Below are positions 23,651 through 30,029 of a DNA stretch of 40,127 nucleotides, piece by piece (positions within the stretch are counted from its first letter, which is position 1; each line of letters starts with the position of its first letter). Position numbers and translations under genes: made by a program. Below the pieces are notes generated by a model. That model saw only the letters and a program-made list of their open reading frames with translations, was not told the origin of the DNA and did no database searches. The DNA lies in the IMG/VR virus record IMGVR_UViG_3300025141_000251, positions 1 through 40,127 of that record, one strand, 5' to 3'. The DNA comes from a virus.

Positions 23651-24029
23651 TCACATCCCCAAAAGTAATATTATTGTTATTGGTAAAGTTAGCAGGCTTT
23701 CTGTTATCCTCTGCCTTTCTTAGGGATACATCCTCAGTAGGTCCAAAAGCAGTCACTCTCCCATCTTTGAATTTGACAGCATACCAAACCTCTTTACGGT
23801 CAAAGAGAGTCAATCCAAAGGTGATAACATGGACCATAATATGATTCTCTTTAGGGACAGACATTCCGTAATTGTAGAGAATGTATGGAGAGTCAGCAGA
23901 TGTACTGTCTGGGTCTCCCAGCCTCTCAGTTACCTGGTCTTTGGTCATGCCTAAACTAATTTTATTTAGGTCTTTAGGGGTAGAGGCGCATGATACTGCC
24001 AGAAATAAAGATAAAATCAATACTTTCAT
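23643..24029 (-). CDS. BamE/OmlA (SmpA)-like lipoprotein, moron gene
   Basis: This 128-aa minus-strand protein has a lipoprotein signal (MKVLILSLFLAVSC, lipid on C14). LNKISLGMTKDQVTERLGDPDST follows, the hallmark of the SmpA/OmlA fold of the outer-membrane assembly factor BamE. The middle (HVITFGLTLFDRKEVWYAVKFKDGRV) continues that fold; the C-terminus is Asn-rich. The isolated gene points against its neighbours and has its own TATAAT and ribosome site, a moron layout. It may alter the host outer membrane or exclude other phages. Confidence 0.7.
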   Translation of the reverse strand: MKVLILSLFLAVSCASTPKDLNKISLGMTKDQVTERLGDPDSTSADSPYILYNYGMSVPKENHIMVHVITFGLTLFDRKEVWYAVKFKDGRVTAFGPTEDVSLRKAEDNRKPANFTNNNNITFGDVTK

Positions 24030-24055
24030 AATATCCTCCTAGGTAGGATATTATA
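24030..24055 (-). promoter_or_regulatory. Promoter -10 with overlapping operator-like dyad
   Basis: Minus-strand TATAAT lies at 24055-24050, 20 bases from the lipoprotein start. An inverted repeat, AATATCCT (24030-24037) and AGGATATT (24045-24052), overlaps both the -10 box and the ribosome site AGGAGG. A repressor bound here would block transcription. No good -35 is seen. Confidence 0.5.
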
Positions 24056-24170
24056 CCATATAGCGTTATCTTTATATACTATAATTCCCGGGTATAAATA
24101 GGGTTTATTTAGTATTTACTTGCATTGCCTTATGTAGTACAGGATGTATATAAATCCGAGGAGTGCATAA
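24056..24170 (+). promoter_or_regulatory. AT-rich divergent intergenic region
   Basis: This gap lies between the minus-strand lipoprotein and the rightward early genes. + strand candidates are TATAAT at 24080-24085 with no clear -35, and TTGCCT 24125-24130 with TATAAA 24149-24154 (18-base spacing), though the latter would leave almost no leader before GAGGAG (24158-24163). A rightward early promoter is likely here, but the exact site is open. Confidence 0.35.
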
Positions 24171-24350
24171 ATGTTTCAAAAATCTGAGATCTGGGATGTA
24201 TGTGAGCATTGTGGGATAGAATTCGAAGGAATCATCCCATCATGTAAATGTTATGGTTTATCCCAGAAAGAGCTATTTGTTCTAAAAGAGCAAGAAAGGA
24301 AGAGAAGAGTTGAAAGGTCTAGAGTGGCGAAGGATAAGGGAATATCCTAA
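24171..24350 (+). CDS. Tiny zinc-finger-like protein
   Basis: This 59-aa frame starts at ATG 24171, seven bases after GAGGAG. It has CEHC at residues 11-14 and CKC at 25-27, a possible zinc site, followed by a basic helix (KEQERKRRVERSRVAKDK). It is the first gene of the rightward early block. The HNH gene starts inside its end in another frame, suggesting that insertion shortened or overprinted it. Confidence 0.6.
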   Translation: MFQKSEIWDVCEHCGIEFEGIIPSCKCYGLSQKELFVLKEQERKRRVERSRVAKDKGIS

Positions 24351-24891
24351 TTATTTTGTGAGCAATAAAGGGGATGTCTATAGCCTTGGGTTTACAGCAG
24401 CTAAATCTAGGATTCTTAGGCCTGCTAAACTTAAAATAGGGTATTTGGCCGTAGTTCTATGGAGGGATGGGAAAAAGAGGACATCCTATATTCATAAGCT
24501 TGTAGCTGAGGCATTCTTACCAAAGAGAGAGTGCAGACAAGTAGCCAATCATATTGATGGAGATAAGCTTAATAACTGCTTTGAAAATTTAGAATGGGTT
24601 AGCTATTCAGGGAATATATCCCACGCCTACTATCATGGATTAAGAAATAAAAGGGCCAAAATAACTGGGAAAGAATATACAACTATAGATAGACTATTTT
24701 TTGAAGAAAATATGACCCCAAAAGAGATAGCAATAATTTACAATGTATCTGATACTACAGTAAGAGATGTCTTAAAAAGAAAGTTAAAAGGAAACCCTTT
24801 CCAAAGCCCACGATATATAGAATTAATACGCAATCGAATATTAGTCAGGAGGCAAAATGAACGACTTAGTAAACTCAGAAGTAAAAATTAA
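24310..24891 (+). CDS. HNH endonuclease with NUMOD4 domain
   Basis: This 193-aa protein starts at TTG 24310. Residues 4-27 (LEWRRIREYPNYFVSNKGDV) are the NUMOD4 motif. HKLVAEAF, then VANHIDGDKLNNCFENLEWVS at about 76-97, is an HNH_3 nuclease core. A C-terminal helix-turn-helix (MTPKEIAIIYNVSDTTVRDVL) would bind DNA. It is a free-standing homing endonuclease that overlaps genes at both ends (by 41 and 35 bases), so it was inserted in a compact operon without breaking it. Confidence 0.85.
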   Translation: MKGLEWRRIREYPNYFVSNKGDVYSLGFTAAKSRILRPAKLKIGYLAVVLWRDGKKRTSYIHKLVAEAFLPKRECRQVANHIDGDKLNNCFENLEWVSYSGNISHAYYHGLRNKRAKITGKEYTTIDRLFFEENMTPKEIAIIYNVSDTTVRDVLKRKLKGNPFQSPRYIELIRNRILVRRQNERLSKLRSKN

Positions 24892-25669
24892 CTCAGCAAT
24901 AGAAAAAGCCCTCATGGTCGGGGATTTATCTAAGTTAAATGAAGTGGATCGGCTAAGCTATTTTAAAAACATTTGTACCTCTTTGGGCCTTAATCCCCTT
25001 ACAAAACCTTTCCAGTATATCACTCTCCAGGGCAAGCTCACATTATATGCGACTAAGGCCTGCACAGACCAGTTAAGGAAGCTTCATGGAATATCCATAG
25101 AGATAAAAAATCAAAAGGTTGAGAATGGCCTATTTACAGTCACAGTGGAGGCTACAGATAAGCATGGCAGGAAAGATAGTGATTTGGGAGTCCTGCCTCT
25201 AGGCAATAAACAAGGAGATTATTTGGCCAATATAATTATGAAGACCGTCACTAAGGCCAAGAGAAGAGTGACCCTTTCTATCTGTGGGCTCGGCATGCTA
25301 GATGAGTCTGAGATAGAGTCTATCCCCAGGAATCAAGTTGAGATAATAGACAACCCTAAAGAGATAGAGCCTCCCTCTCCAGAAGTTGAGGCATGTACAG
25401 GCAAGATATTGGAGCATCTAGGATTTCTAACTCAAGGTAAGAATATCCAGGAGAAAGGAGAGTTTTTGCAGTTATGGACGGGAGTCAAAAAAGCCAACGA
25501 CCTAAAGACTAAATCTCTCAATGAGCTTAAAGGGATAGAAGAAGCAGTCTACAAGGAAGTCAAAAAGAAATGGGATGAGTCAGAAATAGAAGAAGAAAAC
25601 CCAGATACAAATTCAATGAAAGGAAAGACAGCTAAAGACTGCACTTTTAAGCTGCCTGAGGAGGATTGA
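24857..25669 (+). CDS. Putative single-strand annealing recombination protein
   Basis: This 270-aa protein starts at ATG 24857 after AGGAGG. The conserved core, YFKNICTSLGLNPLTKPFQYI, then KLTLYATKACTDQLRKLHGISI, and LANIIMKTVTKAKRRVTLSICGLGMLDESE, matches a phage family I associate with RecT/Rad52-type annealing proteins. The C-terminal 100 residues are charged and variable. It would anneal single strands during phage recombination or replication, along with the RusA-like nuclease at 32742. The exact family is not certain. Confidence 0.55.
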   Translation: MNDLVNSEVKINSAIEKALMVGDLSKLNEVDRLSYFKNICTSLGLNPLTKPFQYITLQGKLTLYATKACTDQLRKLHGISIEIKNQKVENGLFTVTVEATDKHGRKDSDLGVLPLGNKQGDYLANIIMKTVTKAKRRVTLSICGLGMLDESEIESIPRNQVEIIDNPKEIEPPSPEVEACTGKILEHLGFLTQGKNIQEKGEFLQLWTGVKKANDLKTKSLNELKGIEEAVYKEVKKKWDESEIEEENPDTNSMKGKTAKDCTFKLPEED

Positions 25670-26022
25670 TGACAGTCACTACTTGGTATACATGCAATGG
25701 GTGTGGGAAAAGCTCATCTCACCAAGGGATAAAAAACGGATATGATGAGTTTTTTAATGTCATTAAAATCGACCTAACTAACTATATCGCCTTTAGTAGT
25801 GGATGGGTTCCAAGTCAAAACGAGATAGAGATACATTTCTGCAATGAATGCTACTCCAAGATACAGAAATCCTCTTTGAAGGTATCTACTGGAGAGAGTT
25901 TTCAGAAAATAGTTAGAGAAAATCTAAAAATAAAAGAAGAAAAAAATGATCTGCAAAGGAAGTTTGACTCATATAAGGCTAAGATAAGTGGAATCATTCA
26001 GGCCGGAATAAAAAAAGGATGA
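25669..26022 (+). CDS. Zinc-binding protein with coiled-coil tail
   Basis: This 117-aa protein starts at ATG 25669 in the preceding stop (ATGA). CNGCGK near residue 9 and CNECY at about 60-64 make a CxxC...CxxC zinc site. Residues 75-117 are a charged coiled coil (NLKIKEEKNDLQRKFDSYKAKIS). It resembles small phage zinc proteins of unknown role. It is translationally coupled to the annealing protein. Confidence 0.6.
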   Translation: MTVTTWYTCNGCGKSSSHQGIKNGYDEFFNVIKIDLTNYIAFSSGWVPSQNEIEIHFCNECYSKIQKSSLKVSTGESFQKIVRENLKIKEEKNDLQRKFDSYKAKISGIIQAGIKKG

Positions 26023-26025
26023 TTA

Positions 26026-26319
26026 ATGTACCCAGATAAGAAAGTAGAAGTAGGGGATTTGAATAAGAGACTTGCTGACTTATTTAAAGAGTATATGGCA
26101 ATCCATCTAGACGTAAGTCGGAAAGAGTATGAAGAGATGGGAAGCTATGAATCTCTTGGACCCGATGCTATGTGTGGATTTATGATAAATACTCTAAATA
26201 CAGTCATGCATGTCATATATAAGGAAAAAGCAAAAAAGAAGATTTTTAGAAGACAGATTTACAATAGCTTTATGAGATTGATGAGTCATAAAGGAAAAAT
26301 AGTAATTGAAGGAATATAG
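26026..26319 (+). CDS. Hypothetical early protein
   Basis: This 97-aa protein is helical and charged, with a central GPDAMCGFMINTLNTVMHVIY segment and a basic C-terminal third. There is no membrane segment or clear domain. It follows its neighbour by three bases and overlaps the next GTG start at its stop. It belongs to the early operon. I do not recognise the family. Confidence 0.55.
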   Translation: MYPDKKVEVGDLNKRLADLFKEYMAIHLDVSRKEYEEMGSYESLGPDAMCGFMINTLNTVMHVIYKEKAKKKIFRRQIYNSFMRLMSHKGKIVIEGI

Positions 26320-26615
26320 TGGAAAAACTCCTTAGGATAGCAGTAGATATCCATACTCTTAAAGTTTATGGAAAAGCATTAACTCAAAAGATAAAAAAAT
26401 CAGAATTTGAAAAAAGACTCAAAGTGGTCTATTTGAATGCCATTGTAGATATTGCCGATACGATAACTAATGACCATAAAACACAGCCTTTTAACTGCAT
26501 TGGAGAGATATTAGGAGAGTTAGCAAAATTGGGAGTGATGGCAGAAAAAAAGATAAATAAGGACAGGAATGACTGTTATATGATTCCGAAAGGACTAGAG
26601 GAGTATATTAAATGA
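26319..26615 (+). CDS. Hypothetical early protein
   Basis: This 98-aa protein starts at GTG 26319 inside the preceding stop. It is basic and helical (KALTQKIKKSEFEKRLKVVY), with a C-terminal half containing NCIGEILGELAKLGVMAEKK. No motif is recognised. The stop overlaps the next ATG as ATGA, so it is coupled. Confidence 0.5.
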   Translation: MEKLLRIAVDIHTLKVYGKALTQKIKKSEFEKRLKVVYLNAIVDIADTITNDHKTQPFNCIGEILGELAKLGVMAEKKINKDRNDCYMIPKGLEEYIK

Positions 26616-27019
26616 TGGACGGAGTAAGTGAAGAATTAAAAAAGGCAATGACCCAGATTGATAAGATTATCAAAAGATTTGATATCAATGCCTGCATATT
26701 TTTAGCAGACGGAAAGGGTAACGGAGAGTTTAAGAATTATGCTGAAGAGCCTACATGGTCAATGATTCGATTCCTTTCTGATAAAGGAGATGGGAAGAGA
26801 AGAATGCATTTAAAATCCCACACGAAAACAAAGCCAGAAGAATCAAATAGGACAGTCAATTCTCTTTATGTACTTAGAGACATGGTAGGGCAAATGTTTT
26901 TAAGGGAAGATCAAATGATAAAAGAAATAGAAAAGAGGATAGAAATCCAAAAAGAAGAGGGAAAGATAATAAGCCATGAGGATTATCTTAGTGCCAAAGA
27001 AAAGAAGGATAAAAAATGA
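26612..27019 (+). CDS. Hypothetical early protein
   Basis: In this 135-aa protein, residues 25-60 (NACIFLADGKGNGEFKNYAEEPTWSMIRFLSDKG) could be a short beta sheet domain, followed by a Lys/Arg-rich stretch and a long charged C-terminal helix (KEIEKRIEIQKEEGK). Similar small proteins occur in other phages, by memory only. It is coupled on both sides by ATGA overlaps. Confidence 0.5.
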   Translation: MMDGVSEELKKAMTQIDKIIKRFDINACIFLADGKGNGEFKNYAEEPTWSMIRFLSDKGDGKRRMHLKSHTKTKPEESNRTVNSLYVLRDMVGQMFLREDQMIKEIEKRIEIQKEEGKIISHEDYLSAKEKKDKK

Positions 27020-27309
27020 GTGATTTCTATATATGGATTTTTCTTTTTGTTCTGAGACTTGTAATGATGCCTTCTGTGAAGAGTTTTTGGAGGCATCAAA
27101 TGAGCAGGATTGATGAGTGGTCTTACCATGTAGGAATTCTTCTGGGAATGTCCAGCCTAGGTGAGATTAGAGGCTATCACTCAGATAGGAGTGGGCCAGA
27201 AGAGGCAAAAAAGAAGCTTGAGGCATTAGACTTTGCCTTGAAAGATATCGCAGAAGATTTTTATAAACCCTCTCCAGAATATGTGCTACATTGCAAATCA
27301 AGGGAGTAG
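27016..27309 (+). CDS. Small membrane-anchored early protein
   Basis: This 97-aa protein has an N-terminal membrane segment (FYIWIFLFVLRLVMM), then a soluble helical part (EEAKKKLEALDFALKDIAEDF). Its last 10 bases, including the stop codon, lie inside the tRNA-Gln gene, so processing of the tRNA would cut this messenger at its stop. The function is unknown. Confidence 0.5.
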   Translation: MSDFYIWIFLFVLRLVMMPSVKSFWRHQMSRIDEWSYHVGILLGMSSLGEIRGYHSDRSGPEEAKKKLEALDFALKDIAEDFYKPSPEYVLHCKSRE

Positions 27310-27374
27310 CTCAGTGGTAGAGCATCGGGTTTTGATCCCGAGGGTCGCTGGTTCGAATCCTGCCTTCCTTGCCA
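27300..27374 (+). tRNA. tRNA-Gln (anticodon TTG)
   Basis: The 75-nt cloverleaf has acceptor AAGGGAG/CTTCCTT (one G-T), D stem GCTC/GAGC, anticodon stem TCGGG/CCCGA with loop TTTTGAT, and TTCGAAT T loop. The T stem has one T-T mismatch (GCTGG/CCTGC). Discriminator G is followed by encoded CCA, which fits glutamine. It reads CAA codons, which are common in these genes. Confidence 0.9.
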
Positions 27375-27386
27375 TAGAGGTATAGA

Positions 27387-28139
27387 GTGACTCCTTTCAA
27401 AAATAAGCATCAAAAAATCAAAATCCCAGAATTCATAGCTGTAGGAGATATAGCAGGAAGATTTGATGAGCTTATGAATCTTATCGAGAAAGCTCCAGAT
27501 GTCCCATTAATCTCACTTGGAGATACAAATGATAGAGGTCCTAAATCTAAAGAGGTACATGAGTACCTAATGAGCAGAGAGGATTCATATACTATTTTTG
27601 GTAATCATGAGCATATGTTTTATGATTTTTACCGTCCTTTAGGCAGCCGAGGCTTTTATGATAGAGAGCTTTGGAAGGCCTTCAATGGAGGGATAAATAC
27701 TCGCTGGTCTTATGGAGAAATGCCTTTCTATTTGAATGACTCTGGAGCTTTTGAAAAAGGCCCTATCGGAGTCGATATGGAAGCAGTAAATAAGACGCTG
27801 GATTGGTTTGAGACTCTCCCATGGATAATTGAGACAGAGGATTGCTATCTTTCCCATGCTGCTCTTTTCAAAGACCTATCAATTGATAGATGCCTAAACG
27901 AGGGAAAGTGGGCAGGAGATAGTTACAGGATGGGTACATCAATTCTATGGAATTATCCTTCTTTTCCAAAAGAGAGAGAAAAATTTCAGATCCATGGACA
28001 TCATGCAAATGATACTCCTGTCTGGTATGGAGAGAAAGATTCTAGATGGGGCGTGGATCTGGATACATCAAGAGCTGGAGTACTTACTGGAATGCACTGG
28101 CCATCAAAAGAAATTTTCATATCTGAATATATCTCATAA
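27387..28139 (+). CDS. Metallophosphoesterase, PPP-type, with a missing metal-ligand histidine
   Basis: This 250-aa protein starts at GTG 27387 after AGAGG. PPP-family motifs in order: VGDIAGRFDEL at 19-29, GDTNDRG at 45-51, GNHEHM at 72-77, LSHAALF near 155-161 and IHGHH near 202-206. The first motif is normally GDxHG; here the histidine that binds a metal is alanine. It resembles phage lambda-type protein phosphatases or ApaH-like enzymes. It might be altered in activity, or the motif may have drifted. A terminator lies 70 bases downstream. Confidence 0.75.
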   Translation: MTPFKNKHQKIKIPEFIAVGDIAGRFDELMNLIEKAPDVPLISLGDTNDRGPKSKEVHEYLMSREDSYTIFGNHEHMFYDFYRPLGSRGFYDRELWKAFNGGINTRWSYGEMPFYLNDSGAFEKGPIGVDMEAVNKTLDWFETLPWIIETEDCYLSHAALFKDLSIDRCLNEGKWAGDSYRMGTSILWNYPSFPKEREKFQIHGHHANDTPVWYGEKDSRWGVDLDTSRAGVLTGMHWPSKEIFISEYIS

Positions 28140-28210
28140 GGCCTATGCTTCGTGGCCTAAGATTTCTCTGGCCATCCAAAAATAAATCCTTTTAAATCTT
28201 AGAAATTAAA

Positions 28211-28243
28211 AAAAAAGCCCCGACTCATAATCAGGGCTTTTTT
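28211..28243. terminator. Intrinsic terminator, usable from either strand
   Basis: AAAAAAGCCC (28211-28220) pairs with GGGCTTTTTT (28234-28243) over a 13-base loop. It ends the early operon on the + strand. Because the stem is flanked by A and T runs, it could equally end a minus-strand transcript from the structured region to its right. Confidence 0.85.
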
Positions 28244-28668
28244 GATATCTTTTATGTGAGTGAAGCACAATAAAGATGGACATGAATACCCATCTATTTA
28301 CCACTCACATTCAAGAAATCAAGCAAAATTTACTAGAAGAAAAGATTTAATAAAGGGCCTAGGGGGCAAGGGATACTGCCTATAGGGAAGCAATGAGGCC
28401 CATGCGAACCTTACAATGTATCTGGCCGATGTGCGATGAGCGACAGGTATTGTCGTATTATAAACTGCGTATCGTTCGACCACTCCAGAAGTCCACGGAA
28501 AGACTGCTGCGAAGCAGACAAGGAATGAGGGCATACACCCGTATAGGAGTGCGAGGAGACCAGCTCGTAGATAACAGGAATAGCTTAAGGTTTGAAAAAT
28601 TCAAACTGCTTTCCTAGGCTGGATGGCCTTCTATGCTCAAAGCTCAAGGTATTGCGAGTAGTTAAGTA

Positions 28669-28698
28669 TTTACAAACGTAATACAACCCATATATAAT
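28669..28698 (+). promoter_or_regulatory. Sigma70-type promoter before the tRNA-like element
   Basis: TTTACA (28669-28674) and a perfect TATAAT (28693-28698) are 18 bases apart. The start would fall at about 28705, at the 5' end of the tRNA-like element. On the minus strand the same area can be read as TTGAGC with 17-base spacing to TATATA, so leftward transcription into the structured region is also possible. Confidence 0.6.
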
Positions 28699-28703
28699 GA
28701 TTT

Positions 28704-28779
28704 TGAGAGGACAGCTCAATCGGTGAGAGCACTGGCCCCACCAGCTAGAGGTTTGTTGGTTCGAATCCAACCCTCTCAA
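28704..28779 (+). tRNA. tRNA-like element with abnormal anticodon loop
   Basis: The acceptor TGAGAGG/CCTCTCA is perfect, the T arm GTTGG-TTCGAAT-CCAAC is canonical, and the D arm is GCTC/GAGC. Three bases instead of two separate acceptor and D stem, and position 8 is A. The anticodon stem CTGGC/GCTAG (one G-T) has loop CCCACCA, which lacks T33 and a purine at 37; CAC would be the formal anticodon. There is no encoded CCA. It is probably not a normal decoding tRNA: degenerate, a decoy, or a processing signal. Confidence 0.5.
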
Positions 28780-28800
28780 TATTTCAAATGGAGAATTAAG

Positions 28801-28989
28801 ATGGGAATGGCACTTGCCAATAAAATTAAAACAAATCTCTGCAAAGTTAAGAAGAAGAAAAAGAAGAGGACTATTTCCACCAGAATAGATCCAGATGTCC
28901 TAGAGTCTCTTGATAAGAGATGTAAAAGGGATGGATTGATAAGATCTGCAGTAATTGAAGAGCTGGCCAGGGAATATGTAGCATCATAG
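28801..28989 (+). CDS. Ribbon-helix-helix DNA-binding protein
   Basis: This 62-aa protein starts at ATG 28801, seven bases after GGAG. A basic N-terminus (KVKKKKKKR) leads into TISTRIDPDVLESLDKRCKRDGLIRSAVIEELAREYV, a CopG/Arc-type ribbon-helix-helix. It would bind DNA as a dimer to inverted repeats, so it is a candidate regulator of sites such as the dyad at 24030. It follows the tRNA-like element from the same promoter. Confidence 0.75.
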   Translation: MGMALANKIKTNLCKVKKKKKKRTISTRIDPDVLESLDKRCKRDGLIRSAVIEELAREYVAS

Positions 28990-29226
28990 ATGATTAAAGT
29001 AGTCGATTTATTTTTTCCTAAGAGCAGGAAGACATGGGAAAACTTCACAGAGCTGAAAAACCATGGCGCACATTACAATAGAGCAAGAGAAGGATTGATA
29101 ATAAGAGGGTTAAGAGAAGACAGTGACCTTTTTTCATTATTTAAAAATCTGAAGCTTAAATTCAGAAAGGAGAATGCCCGTGAAGTAGTGCCTAGAAAGG
29201 AATATCATCCTTATAAAGATGACTGA
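28990..29226 (+). CDS. Hypothetical basic protein
   Basis: This 78-aa protein starts directly after the preceding stop. It is basic (FFPKSRKTWENFTELKNHG; KNLKLKFRKENAREVVPRKEYH), with no cysteine and no membrane segment. It could bind nucleic acid and may work with the ribbon-helix-helix protein. The family is not recognised. Confidence 0.5.
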   Translation: MIKVVDLFFPKSRKTWENFTELKNHGAHYNRAREGLIIRGLREDSDLFSLFKNLKLKFRKENAREVVPRKEYHPYKDD

Positions 29227-29350
29227 TGAAAATGTAATGCAGGCCTGGATTCTTCTGGGCCTCTTAATTTTAATATATACATTCCATAATCTTAAACGTA
29301 ATATTTTCCAGAATGACAAATCAAACCCTTTTGGAGGCCGCAATGATTAA
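29219..29350 (+). CDS. Tiny membrane protein upstream of the Pal-like gene
   Basis: This 43-aa frame starts at ATG 29219 inside the end of the preceding gene. Residues 8-22 (QAWILLGLLILIYTF) are a membrane segment, followed by a basic tail. It overlaps the start of the OmpA-like lipoprotein gene by eight bases and may be coupled to it. No clear ribosome site is seen. Confidence 0.45.
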   Translation: MTDENVMQAWILLGLLILIYTFHNLKRNIFQNDKSNPFGGRND

Positions 29351-29804
29351 CAGCTTAGTCAGTATTATTTCTATCCTATTCCTAGTCTTAGCTCTAGGAG
29401 GATGCGCTTCTAAAGCTAAACAAGTTGACATGGAGAATATTGGTATGGAAAAGAAGCTCAAAGAAGATCCCGAGACAATTGGAATGATATTCTTCTCTAC
29501 AGGAGATTCTGAAGTCCATGAAAGATTCATATACACGCTAAGGAATGCCATTGATGCTGCGAAAGCTAACCCACATGTAATTATCAGTTTGGTCGGACAT
29601 AGTGATGCTAGAGGAGATACTCCTCTCAATTATAAGCTATCAGAAGACAGAGCAGTAAGCGTAAGGGGAAAACTCATGAACATGGGCCTAGAATCCCACA
29701 GGATTGAAATTAACAGCATAGGCAACGCTATTCCACTAGATCCAGGTCAAGGACATTCTCCATGGGCAAGGAATAGGAGAGTAGATATCAGGATCAAGTA
29801 CTAA
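29343..29804 (+). CDS. Pal/OmpA-like peptidoglycan-binding lipoprotein
   Basis: This 153-aa protein starts at ATG 29343 after GGAGG. The lipobox LGGC puts the lipid on C21. The OmpA_C domain follows: FFSTGDSEVH, then LVGHSDARGDTPLNYKLSEDRAVSV with D88 and R103 in the peptidoglycan (diaminopimelate) binding positions, and ARNRRVDIRI at the end. It would sit in the outer membrane and hold the cell wall, like Pal. A phage copy could compete with host Pal, help outer-membrane disruption at lysis, or change phage entry. Confidence 0.85.
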   Translation: MINSLVSIISILFLVLALGGCASKAKQVDMENIGMEKKLKEDPETIGMIFFSTGDSEVHERFIYTLRNAIDAAKANPHVIISLVGHSDARGDTPLNYKLSEDRAVSVRGKLMNMGLESHRIEINSIGNAIPLDPGQGHSPWARNRRVDIRIKY

Positions 29805-30029
29805 ATGACTCCCTCAATCGCAATCTGCTTAGCTGTAGCGTATTTTGCTGCTATCTATCTAGGTGTCTGGATGGAAAGATTTTCCTGGCTTGCCAGAGGC
29901 GATGGACAATCCCCTCATAAGTGCGGAGATAAATTCTACTACATTATTGAAGAAAAAGAATTCGTAAAAATTTATACAAAAAGGAGATTATATGAAGATA
30001 GTAAATCTAAAAGGACAATGGGCAATTAG
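29805..30029 (+). CDS. Small membrane protein
   Basis: This 74-aa protein starts directly after the Pal-like stop. Residues 3-22 (PSIAICLAVAYFAAIYLGVW) are a membrane segment; the rest is soluble and basic. The next gene starts within its end in another frame. A link with the Pal-like protein is suggested only by adjacency. Confidence 0.5.
   Translation: MTPSIAICLAVAYFAAIYLGVWMERFSWLARGDGQSPHKCGDKFYYIIEEKEFVKIYTKRRLYEDSKSKRTMGN

Larger units (their letters stand above)
28139..28700. ncRNA. Large structured noncoding RNA candidate
   Basis: This is a gene-free stretch of about 560 bases dense in helices: AGGCC 28139-28143/28154-28158; CTAAGATTT 28157-28165 with 28194-28202; ATGTGAGTG 28254-28262 with 28302-28310, enclosing AGATGG 28274-28279 with 28290-28295; GGGCCT 28355-28360 with 28396-28401, enclosing GGCA/TGCC; CGACA 28441-28445/28451-28455; CTGCT-GCGA-AGCAG 28504-28517 (a GNRA loop on the + strand); CGAG/CTCG 28552-28567; AGGAA 28576-28580 with 28611-28615, enclosing GTTTGAA/TTCAAAC 28590-28606. 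Only short, unconvincing reading frames cross it. Size, phage origin and nearby tRNAs recall GOLLD or ROOL RNAs, but I cannot assign it. The strand is not settled. Confidence 0.55.

Noticed and set aside
28393-28617. 74-aa frame in the structured region
   Set aside because: It has no ribosome site, unusual composition (Cys, Arg and Tyr rich) and lies across several strong hairpins, so it is better explained as noncoding RNA.
20720-28619. Shared TCCTCCTAGG or CCTAGG as a common regulatory word
   Set aside because: TCCTCCTAGG is in both the 20720 leader and the 24034 operator, but CCTAGG also occurs inside genes (for example near 519 and 8990), and the palindrome would give spurious pairing.
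28140-28780. tmRNA or RNase P RNA
   Set aside because: There is no tmRNA tag frame with matching tRNA-like 5' and 3' halves, and I cannot find the conserved RNase P GAGGAAAGTCC and ACAGAA blocks in order.
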